Below, in pieces: positions 1 to 5,442 of a stretch of DNA of 6,922 nt. The notes under the pieces were generated by a model. The model saw only the letters and a list, made by a program, of their open reading frames with translations. It had not been told where the DNA came from and made no database searches. Positions within the stretch are counted from its first letter, which is position 1, and each line of letters begins with the position of its first letter. The translations under genes were made by a program, and so were the position numbers. The stretch comes from Acidobacteriota bacterium. Lineage in GTDB: Bacteria > Acidobacteriota > Terriglobia > Acidiferrales > UBA7541. The stretch is from the NCBI GenBank assembly GCA_003131985.1, contig PKWH01000306.1, positions 1 through 6,922 of the forward strand, read 5' to 3'.

Positions 1-115
1 AGCGCGATAGCTTCCGCCGTGCATTACTTCCAGATGTTCTGGAGCCAAATCAACTTCCGGGTGCAGCAGCGGCGCCGTGGCGTAGTAGTCGTAAAGCAGG
101 ACGAAAAACCTCAGG
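1..115. other. Left edge, no assignable gene
   Basis: These bases precede the AMMECR1 gene and could not be assigned. The + frame starting at base 1 is open and ends at a TAA at 130-132, overlapping the AMMECR1 start; its peptide does not resemble the C-terminus of a Memo-like (AmmeMemoRadiSam B) protein. On the - strand a frame is open across the whole stretch and gives a protein-like peptide containing LLHPEVDLAPEHLEV followed by MHGGSYRA. This could be the beginning of a divergent gene leaving the window, with an ATG at 22-24 and GGAAG just before it, but that spacing is short and the frame stays open upstream without a better start. I do not recognise the peptide. Confidence 0.3.
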
Positions 116-679
116 ATGTCCTCACTCGGTAATCGCGAAAAGCAGTTGCTTCTGGCACTTGCACGGCGCGCCCTCGTCTTGGCCGTTCGAAACCGAGAGG
201 CACTCAAGGATCTCCCGGACGACGAAATCCTGCAGCAGCATGGCGGCGCGTTCGTCACCTTGCATCACCGCGGGCGACTCCGCGGTTGCGTTGGACAGCT
301 TCCTTCGAAAGATACTCTCGCTGAGGTCATCGCGCATTGTTCGAAGTCTGCGGCGCTGGAAGATCCGCGGTTTGAGGGAGTGTCTGCTGTCGAATTACCC
401 GGCATCGAGATCGAACTTTCCGTGCTTTCTGCGCCAATTGAGGTAACCCTGGAACAGATCCAACCCGGTAAACATGGCCTGGTTGTCAGTTGCGGGTGGA
501 AGCGGGGAGTTCTCTTACCGCAGGTAGCTGCGCAATTTCACTGGAACGCCCAGAGGTTTCTGGAAGAAACGTGCGCCAAAGCTGATCTTGCGCGGGAAGC
601 CTGGAGAGACCCGGTTACCCGGGTCCAGGCGTTCACAGCAGAAGTTTTCAGTGAGGGGGATTTTCCTCCCCCCCAATGA
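116..679 (+). CDS. amrA: AMMECR1-domain protein (AmmeMemoRadiSam system protein A type)
   Basis: A 187-residue protein covering essentially the whole AMMECR1 domain. Family signatures are visible in order: an N-terminal helix rich in Leu/Ala/Arg (about 6-25), GGAFVTLH (43-50), the hallmark LRGCVG (55-60), DPRF (83-86), IEIELSVLS (97-105), HGLVV (120-124), RGVLLPQVA (130-138) and a C-terminal W-x4-FLEETC segment (143-153). AMMECR1 proteins are small, probably cytosolic, and of unknown biochemical function. In many bacteria they sit beside a Memo-like dioxygenase-fold protein and a radical SAM enzyme; neither partner is visible here. The ATG at 116 gives the usual N-terminus but has only a poor ribosome site (CAGG directly before it). 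The reading ends in a run of seven Cs (668-674) just before the TGA, so an indel there would alter only the last residues. The gene is convergent with the 707-1582 gene, 27 bases away. The family call is firm; the role is not known. Confidence 0.9.
   Translation: MSSLGNREKQLLLALARRALVLAVRNREALKDLPDDEILQQHGGAFVTLHHRGRLRGCVGQLPSKDTLAEVIAHCSKSAALEDPRFEGVSAVELPGIEIELSVLSAPIEVTLEQIQPGKHGLVVSCGWKRGVLLPQVAAQFHWNAQRFLEETCAKADLAREAWRDPVTRVQAFTAEVFSEGDFPPPQ
599..630. other. Strong hairpin inside the 3' end of the AMMECR1 gene
   Basis: GCCTGGA (599-605) pairs with TCCAGGC (624-630), and CCCGG (610-614) pairs with CCGGG (619-623), leaving a TTAC loop and a GAGA bulge. Alternatively, GACCCGG (608-614) pairs with CCGGGTC (619-625) as a perfect 7-bp stem. 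It lies about 50 bases before the AMMECR1 stop and about 75 bases past the stop of the convergent gene. No T run follows on either strand, so it is not a classic intrinsic terminator. It may mark transcript ends or be a by-product of coding sequence. Confidence 0.4.
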
Positions 680-706
680 AGTAACCCTGGAGAAGCCGGA
701 AACCAA

Positions 707-1582
707 CTACTCGATTTCGATGTAATCTCCGGCGTACGCCTCACGCAGTCCAAAGGTCAAGAGAACGGAAGAAGAATTCGGCGCTGTGCGCACGACGATT
801 CCTTCTCCAACGACTTCCCGTGGCGTGTTATCCCACTTATATTTCGCCGGAACGCTGCCGTACCCGTACACTCCATTCCAACCATCCGCGTCAAACGCGA
901 ACCGCTTGGTCTGGAATGCATATTCATGCTCTGTGCCGGTATAGCGGAAGATTCGGAGGTAATCGCCGATTTTCACGCCCTGCGCGCTGCCCAGGTTGAC
1001 GTAAAAAATATCGTTTGAACCGAGTTCCGACAGGTAGCCCTTGCCCGTGATGATCATGGCCGTTGCTTTGCCGGACGGAGGAGCGAACCTGTCGAATTTA
1101 TCTTCTGACTTGAGAGGCGGTGCGGGCCGTTCAGCGAATGGCAGAAGAATATCGCCGCGCTGGACGTAATTGCAGGAGTTCTCCACCTGCGCCACCGACG
1201 TATCAGGATGCACCACCACCACTCTTATGCGTCCCTCGTCTTCCCACAAGATACCCATTTTGCGCAAGATGAGGAATTGCCACTTGGTCCATTCAGTCTT
1301 CGTGTAGTCTTCCGTGTGCCGTATTACTGAGAATTCGTCGCCGACTTTTACGCCTTGGCTTGCCCCTTTGTTGACGAAGACATAGTCGCCTTCCTGAAAC
1401 GTTATCTTGTAGCTTGAGCCTTCGCCCGATATTACGAAGGTATCGCGGGGAACTGCTTCGCTAGAGACGACGCCCGAGCAATATAAGTCGTTTCGAATGG
1501 GCACCGCAGGCACATTTTGTGCCGAGGTGGCGACGCCGGACAGGCTCAAAATTAGACCAGCAATGACAATTTTCCCACGCAT
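707..1582 (-). CDS. Secreted protein with a duplicated module, function unknown
   Basis: A 291-residue protein with a Sec-type signal peptide: MRGK, then a hydrophobic stretch (about 5-19) ending ATSAQ, with likely cleavage after A18-T19-S20 or A21. The mature part contains two related modules. Residues 66-90 (DYVFVNKGASQGVKVGD onwards) match residues 191-215 (DIFYVNLGSAQGVKIGD onwards), and residues 117-149 (GRIRVVVV to RGDILLPF) match 259-291 (GEGIVVRT to AGDYIEIE). A Pro-rich linker (about 150-170) joins them. The GxxQGVKxGD turn resembles beta-rich modules of bacterial envelope proteins such as the FlgT C-terminal region, but I cannot name a family with confidence. The only cysteines, C35 and C137, both fall in the first half and could form a disulfide. 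There is no lipobox, anchor or catalytic motif, so a periplasmic or exported binding or structural role is inferred. The ATG start is well supported by AAAGGAG eight bases upstream. Confidence 0.85.
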   Translation of the reverse strand: MRGKIVIAGLILSLSGVATSAQNVPAVPIRNDLYCSGVVSSEAVPRDTFVISGEGSSYKITFQEGDYVFVNKGASQGVKVGDEFSVIRHTEDYTKTEWTKWQFLILRKMGILWEDEGRIRVVVVHPDTSVAQVENSCNYVQRGDILLPFAERPAPPLKSEDKFDRFAPPSGKATAMIITGKGYLSELGSNDIFYVNLGSAQGVKIGDYLRIFRYTGTEHEYAFQTKRFAFDADGWNGVYGYGSVPAKYKWDNTPREVVGEGIVVRTAPNSSSVLLTFGLREAYAGDYIEIE

Positions 1583-1590
1583 AATGCTTG

Positions 1591-1597
1591 CTCCTTT
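1591..1597 (-). promoter_or_regulatory. Ribosome binding site AAAGGAG for the 707-1582 gene
   Basis: The - strand reads AAAGGAG, then eight bases, then the ATG at 1582-1580. This near-consensus Shine-Dalgarno fixes the start of the secreted protein, and is much stronger than any site seen before the + strand genes here. Confidence 0.8.
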
Positions 1598-1647
1598 AGA
1601 CCATCCGGCCGCTCAAACGGGCTTCCCGTAGCTATGCCGATAACTCG

Positions 1648-1676
1648 ACTGTAATAGACGTACTGGAACCCGTCAA
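1648..1676 (-). promoter_or_regulatory. Candidate sigma70 promoter for the 707-1582 gene
   Basis: On the - strand TTGACG (1676-1671, 5 of 6 to the -35 consensus) is followed after exactly 17 bases by TACAGT (1653-1648, 4 of 6 to the -10 consensus). Initiation would fall near 1641, giving a leader of about 60 bases before the AAAGGAG site and ATG. Position and spacing are good; there is no experimental support. Confidence 0.5.
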
Positions 1677-1694
1677 CACATTGGTCGCCTGTGC

Positions 1695-1723
1695 TTTACA
1701 CATTGTGTACCACGTGCTAGAAG
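1695..1723 (+). promoter_or_regulatory. Candidate promoter for aroDE-trpEG
   Basis: TTTACA (1695-1700, 5 of 6 to the -35 consensus), a 17-base spacer, then TAGAAG (1718-1723, 4 of 6 to the -10 consensus). Transcription would begin near 1730, leaving a leader of roughly 145 bases before the preferred aroDE start. It is the best + strand match I found in the interval between the divergent genes, but the -10 is weak. Confidence 0.35.
1697..1709. promoter_or_regulatory. Perfect 13-bp dyad, possible operator
   Basis: TACACA-T-TGTGTA is a perfect inverted repeat with a one-base centre. It overlaps the -35 hexamer and spacer of the candidate aroDE promoter and lies about 20 bases upstream of the -35 of the divergent promoter, where a repressor could act on either. 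It does not match the E. coli TrpR operator, and I cannot name a regulator. Confidence 0.35.
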
Positions 1724-1732
1724 CCTGAACTC

Positions 1733-1752
1733 ACCTGTCCTTTGGGGCAGGT
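1733..1752 (+). promoter_or_regulatory. Leader hairpin followed by Ts, possible attenuator
   Basis: ACCTGTCC (1733-1740) pairs with GGGCAGGT (1745-1752) through eight pairs, one of them a G-T wobble, around a TTTG loop, and is followed by TTT. It would sit at the very 5' end of a transcript from the candidate aroDE promoter. The T run is short, so termination would be weak. A second small stem, GGCCG (1764-1768) with CGGCC (1775-1779), follows. No T-box motif and no Trp-rich leader peptide are present. Confidence 0.3.
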
Positions 1753-1873
1753 TTTGGAATCCGGGCCGTCAGACCGGCCATCTGTTGGTCCATGCATTAG
1801 ACAAATGGCTTATGTAGTACGAGAGCTTATATGTGAGATCCGAAGGGGCCATATCAAGCGGGGCATCCGGGTA

Positions 1874-3388
1874 ATGATCGGCAAAGACAAAATTTGCGCA
1901 GTTGTGGCTGCGGAAGATCAGCGGTCGATGTGGACGCAGCTTGGGCGGGCGCTACGGCAGACTCGCACCGTGGAATTGCGCCTTGACTGGCTTCGGACCG
2001 AGGGGGAGATTTTTGCTTTCCTTCGGCGGCTCGCAAGTAAACGGCCGCGCGCTACTTTGATTGCCACATGTCGGCGTCTTAAGGCCAGCGGGCGCTTTCG
2101 TGGCACGATCGCAAGCCAGTTGCTCATTCTTGCCGAGGCTATTCGGGCTGGCTGTTCTTGGTACGACCTTGAGATTGAAAGCACCTCCAAATGTCCGCCC
2201 GACTTGCTCGAAGTTCTTCTGGGTGGGGGGCGCCGCCTTGAGTCGGCGCATTTTTTCCGGGGCAAACCGGCGAACTGGCAGAGCTTCGCTACCCAGCTTT
2301 GGCGAAATCGGCCGGATGCGATCAAAATCGCGGCAAATTCCAGTTCACTGGCTGAAGGCCTCAGTCTGTTGCGTCTCGCACGCGGCAGACGAAATGTCGT
2401 TGCTATCCCAATGGGCGATGTAACGCTGCCCCAGCGATGTCTCGCGTTGCGCGAGGGTAGTGCCCTCTCCTACGCCCCGGTTGAAACGGCGACCGCGCCC
2501 GGTCAAGTGTCGCTTCATACTCTGAAAAATCTGTATAGAGCGGACCGAATCAGCCGCAAAACCCGTGTGTATGGTGTAATTGGCGATCCGATCGCTCATT
2601 CGCTTTCGCCGCAACTGCAAAATGCCGCTTTTCAGGCCAGGAAAATGGACGCGGTCTATTTGCCTTTCTTAGTCCACGATCTGCGGGATTTTCTTTCTGC
2701 CGTCGAACCGCTGGGCATTCGTGGATTTAGCGTCACGCTGCCGCACAAACAGAAAATACTGCGCCATTTGGATGACTGCGACTCGCTGGCTGCGGCGATA
2801 GGCGCCGTAAATACGGTCGTCGTTCGCGGCGCGGGAAAACTTTACGGCTATAATACTGACTATATTGGTGTACTTCGCGCGCTTCAAATGCGAATCTCTC
2901 TCCCGGCTAGCCGAGTGCTTATTCTGGGAGCGGGCGGCGCGGCGCGAGCCGTCGCGTTTGCGCTTGCTCAGTCCGGAGCTGCCGTTTGCATATGCGCGCG
3001 ACGGCCACAGCAAGCAAAATCGCTCGCCAAAGCCGCAGGAGGGGAAGCAGTAGTGCGCGCCCGGTTACGGAAGGAATTTTTCGACGCGATTGTAAACGCT
3101 ACGCCTATCGGCATGTTTCCTGCTATTGAACGGTCGCCTCTGGCGGCGCGCGAATTGAATTGCCGGCTTGTCTTTGATCTCATTTACCGTCCAGTCGAAA
3201 CGAGACTTCTGCAACTCGCCGCGCGGCGCGGCATCGAAACCGTATCCGGGCTCGAAATGTTCCTTGCGCAAGGCACTGCGCAGTGGGAAATATGGACCGG
3301 CCAGCGTGCGCCGGTCGCGGCTATGCGCCGCGCCGTTCTCGCTGCTCTCGGCGCCGAAGACAAGCCAAATTTGCGAGCCCAAGCGTGA
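1874..3388 (+). CDS. aroDE: Fused 3-dehydroquinate dehydratase (type I) / shikimate dehydrogenase
   Basis: A 504-residue bifunctional cytosolic enzyme, dehydroquinate to dehydroshikimate to shikimate (NADPH). The type I dehydratase fills about 1-225: ELRLD (34-38), DLE (98-100), His126, Schiff-base Lys151 in DAIKIA, Arg188 and APGQ ending at Q211. The Glu usually found in the EGG motif after TCR is replaced by Ala (about residue 71). The shikimate dehydrogenase fills about 232-495: IGDPIAHSLSP with shikimate-binding S243/S245, VTLPHK with catalytic K292, AVNT (N313), NTD (D329), the nucleotide loop GAGGAA (352-357), ARR for NADP phosphate, NATPIGM and Q466 in LAQGTAQ. Fusions in this order are known from plants, Chlamydiae and some other bacteria. 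I chose the ATG at 1874 because homology begins at KICAVVAAED directly after it; a weak CGGGG lies about ten bases upstream. An in-frame ATG at 1805 is the alternative. The stop overlaps the trpE start by 4 bases (GTGA). Confidence 0.9.
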   Translation: MIGKDKICAVVAAEDQRSMWTQLGRALRQTRTVELRLDWLRTEGEIFAFLRRLASKRPRATLIATCRRLKASGRFRGTIASQLLILAEAIRAGCSWYDLEIESTSKCPPDLLEVLLGGGRRLESAHFFRGKPANWQSFATQLWRNRPDAIKIAANSSSLAEGLSLLRLARGRRNVVAIPMGDVTLPQRCLALREGSALSYAPVETATAPGQVSLHTLKNLYRADRISRKTRVYGVIGDPIAHSLSPQLQNAAFQARKMDAVYLPFLVHDLRDFLSAVEPLGIRGFSVTLPHKQKILRHLDDCDSLAAAIGAVNTVVVRGAGKLYGYNTDYIGVLRALQMRISLPASRVLILGAGGAARAVAFALAQSGAAVCICARRPQQAKSLAKAAGGEAVVRARLRKEFFDAIVNATPIGMFPAIERSPLAARELNCRLVFDLIYRPVETRLLQLAARRGIETVSGLEMFLAQGTAQWEIWTGQRAPVAAMRRAVLAALGAEDKPNLRAQA

Positions 3389-4869
3389 TCCAACCCGACT
3401 TCAAGACGTTTCGTAAGCTCGCGCAGCAAGGTAATCTCGTGCCTGTTTACGATTCGTTCACGGCAGATCTTTTGACGCCCGTGGGCGCCCATCTCCGCCT
3501 CGCGCACAACGCGAAATATTCCTTTTTGCTGGAAAGCGTCGAAGGCGGCGAAACGTTAGCGCGTTACACTTTCACCGGAGCCAACCCCGAAGAGGTCTTT
3601 CGATCGCGTGGTCGCGCGTGTTCGCTCGAATCCGCTCGGAAACGAACCAACTTCGAAGCAGATCCCATTGAGCGTTTGCGCAAGCTAGTTGCGCGCTACA
3701 AGCCGGTACGCGTGGCCGGGCTGCCGCCGCTCATCGGCGGTGCGATCGGCTATTTTGCTTACGATATGGTTCGCCTGATGGAGCGCATCCCCGCGAGCGG
3801 CCGCGACGAGCTGGGCCTGGACGATTGCGTAATGATGTTTTATCTGGGACTCGTCGCATTCGATCACGTGCGTCATCGCATCTGGGTGGTTCGCAACGTG
3901 TTCACCGAAGGCAAAGGGACTCTGCGCGCGAAATACGACGCAGCGATCCGCGAAATCAGCAAGGTTCGCCGCACACTTTCGGGCCCTTTGCCTCGCCCGC
4001 GTCATGCGCCTCAGGGCCGTCCGCTTCGCATCCAATCCAACTTCACGAAAGCCAAATATCTCTCGGCCGTACGCAAGGCAAAAACTTACATCCGCGCCGG
4101 CGATATCTTTCAGGTAGTACCCAGCCAGCGCTTTTCTGCGCAAACGAATGCTGACCCGTTCGAAATCTATCGAGCGTTGCGCGTTGTGAATCCCTCGCCC
4201 TATCTCTATTTCCTGAATCTCAACGATCTTGCGGTTGTCGGCAGTTCGCCGGAGATGCTGGTGAAGGTTCAGGGACGCGAAGTGGCTTATCGTCCGATTG
4301 CCGGAACGCTGCCGCGCGGGCGAGACGAAGTGGAGGACCGCGAGCAGGAATCGAAGCTGCTTGCCGACCCGAAAGAGCGCGCCGAGCACATCATGCTAGT
4401 AGATCTCGGCCGCAACGATCTCGGGCGCGTTTGCGAATATGGCTCGGTGACCGTCGAGCGCTTGATGTTTGTCGAGCGCTACTCGCATGTGATGCATCTC
4501 GTTTCGAGTTTGCGCGGCCGCCTTCGCGATGGCGTGGATTGTTTCGAAGCCCTGATGGCTTGCTTTCCGGCGGGAACGCTGTCGGGCGCTCCCAAAATTC
4601 GAGCGATGGAGATTATTGACGAGCTCGAACCCACGCGCCGCGGACTTTATGGTGGCGCGATCCTCTATCTCGATTTTTCCGGTAATCTGGACTCGTGCAT
4701 CGCCCTTCGGACGCTGGTTGCGAAAGACGGACGGGCTTACATTCAAGCGGGCGGTGGCGTGGTAGCTGATTCAGTGCCCGAACGCGAATATCAGGAAACG
4801 ATAAATAAGGCGCGAGCGGTAATGGCCGCACTTGAGATTGCGCATAACGAGCGCGCTGGGCAAAAATGA
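3385..4869 (+). CDS. trpE: Anthranilate synthase component I
   Basis: Makes anthranilate from chorismate using ammonia supplied by TrpG; first committed step of tryptophan synthesis, cytosolic. From the GTG at 3385 the protein has 494 residues, normal for TrpE. The N-terminal domain carries the LLES element (48-51) that forms the tryptophan feedback site. The chorismate-binding domain follows: NPSPYLYFL (269-277), RPIAGTLPRG (303-312), HIMLVDLGRNDLGRV (335-349), VERYSHVMH (about 364-371), FPAGTLSGAPK (394-404), then IIDELE and GGGVVADSVPEREYQET (456-472). The frame is open further upstream, to an ATG at 3283 inside aroDE, but those residues are basic and unlike TrpE. The GTG sits in GTGA, overlapping the aroDE TGA, and homology (FKTFRKLAQQGNLVPVY) begins just after it, so translational coupling is likely. 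The C-terminus overlaps trpG by 4 bases. Only one tryptophan occurs in the protein. PabB is less likely given LLES and the trpG partner. Confidence 0.95.
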   Translation: MIQPDFKTFRKLAQQGNLVPVYDSFTADLLTPVGAHLRLAHNAKYSFLLESVEGGETLARYTFTGANPEEVFRSRGRACSLESARKRTNFEADPIERLRKLVARYKPVRVAGLPPLIGGAIGYFAYDMVRLMERIPASGRDELGLDDCVMMFYLGLVAFDHVRHRIWVVRNVFTEGKGTLRAKYDAAIREISKVRRTLSGPLPRPRHAPQGRPLRIQSNFTKAKYLSAVRKAKTYIRAGDIFQVVPSQRFSAQTNADPFEIYRALRVVNPSPYLYFLNLNDLAVVGSSPEMLVKVQGREVAYRPIAGTLPRGRDEVEDREQESKLLADPKERAEHIMLVDLGRNDLGRVCEYGSVTVERLMFVERYSHVMHLVSSLRGRLRDGVDCFEALMACFPAGTLSGAPKIRAMEIIDELEPTRRGLYGGAILYLDFSGNLDSCIALRTLVAKDGRAYIQAGGGVVADSVPEREYQETINKARAVMAALEIAHNERAGQK

Positions 4870-5429
4870 TTCTGCTCCTCGACAACTACGATTCCTTCAC
4901 CTACAACCTGGCGCAGTATCTTGGCCAGATGGGGCAAGACCTGGAAATCCGCCGCAATGACCAAGTAACCCTGGACGAAATTCAAGATTTGCGGCCCGAA
5001 CGCATCGTAATCTCGCCCGGCCCGTGTACGCCCAAAGAAGCTGGGATCAGCGTGCCGTTAATCCAGCGCTTCGCCGGGGAAATTCCCATCCTCGGTGTTT
5101 GTTTGGGACATCAGGCCATCGGAGCGGCATTCGGCGGCAATGTGATTCGCGCGCAAAAAATTATGCACGGCAAGACGAGTGAAATTCAGCATGATGGCAA
5201 AACGATATTCCGCGGTCTGCCGCAGGCATTCGTGGCTACGCGGTACCATTCACTGATCGTGGAGCGCAAATCGCTCCCGCGCACGCTCGAAATCTCTGCG
5301 GAGACCAGCGACGGCACGATCATGGGTTTGCGTCACCGTAAACTTCGCGTAGAAGGCGTGCAATTTCATCCGGAATCCATCCTCACGAGCGCGGGATTCC
5401 GTCTCCTCGAAAACTTTCTGAACATTTAA
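4866..5429 (+). CDS. trpG: Anthranilate synthase component II, glutamine amidotransferase
   Basis: A 187-residue class I glutamine amidotransferase that hydrolyses glutamine and passes ammonia to TrpE. Visible features: LLLDNYDSFTYNL (3-15), the oxyanion region SPGPCTP (50-56), GVCLGHQ (77-83) with nucleophile Cys79, MHGK (100-103), YHSL (127-130) and VQFHPES (165-171) with the other triad members His168 and Glu170. The catalytic set is complete and the length normal. The ATG lies in ATGA, overlapping the trpE stop; with only weak purine signal upstream, coupled translation is inferred. Proteins of this type often serve PabB too (PabA activity), and sequence alone does not exclude that; the direct trpE overlap argues for TrpG as the main role. 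It contains no tryptophan. Confidence 0.95.
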   Translation: MILLLDNYDSFTYNLAQYLGQMGQDLEIRRNDQVTLDEIQDLRPERIVISPGPCTPKEAGISVPLIQRFAGEIPILGVCLGHQAIGAAFGGNVIRAQKIMHGKTSEIQHDGKTIFRGLPQAFVATRYHSLIVERKSLPRTLEISAETSDGTIMGLRHRKLRVEGVQFHPESILTSAGFRLLENFLNI

Positions 5430-5432
5430 ATC

Positions 5433-5436
5433 GAGG
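5433..5436 (+). promoter_or_regulatory. Ribosome binding site GAGG for the 5443-6333 gene
   Basis: GAGG lies six bases before the ATG at 5443, within the 13 bases that follow the trpG stop. It supports this start and means the gene has its own initiation signal rather than depending on overlap coupling. Confidence 0.55.
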
Positions 5437-5442
5437 CCAAGC

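Noticed and set aside
668..674. Run of seven Cs as a frameshift or phase-variation site
   Set aside because: It lies at the last codons of the AMMECR1 gene, after the domain, so slippage would hardly change the protein; a similar run at 6420-6427 sits within intact trpD.
1742..1873. N-terminal extension of AroDE from a TTG at 1742
   Set aside because: TTG lies within the leader hairpin, has no ribosome site, and the added 44 residues are unlike dehydroquinase N-termini.
1730..1873. Tryptophan leader peptide or T-box ahead of aroDE-trpEG
   Set aside because: No short frame with Trp codons, no T-box signature sequence, and the only hairpin with trailing Ts lacks an obvious alternative anti-terminator pairing.
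3283..3384. N-terminal extension of TrpE from an ATG inside aroDE
   Set aside because: The 34 extra residues are very basic and low in complexity, as expected of an out-of-frame reading of aroDE; the GTG at 3385 gives the normal TrpE start.
3685..4389. 234-codon open frame antisense to trpE
   Set aside because: Fully covered by a confidently identified TrpE; long antisense frames are common opposite GC-rich coding sequence, and its peptide shows no family motif.
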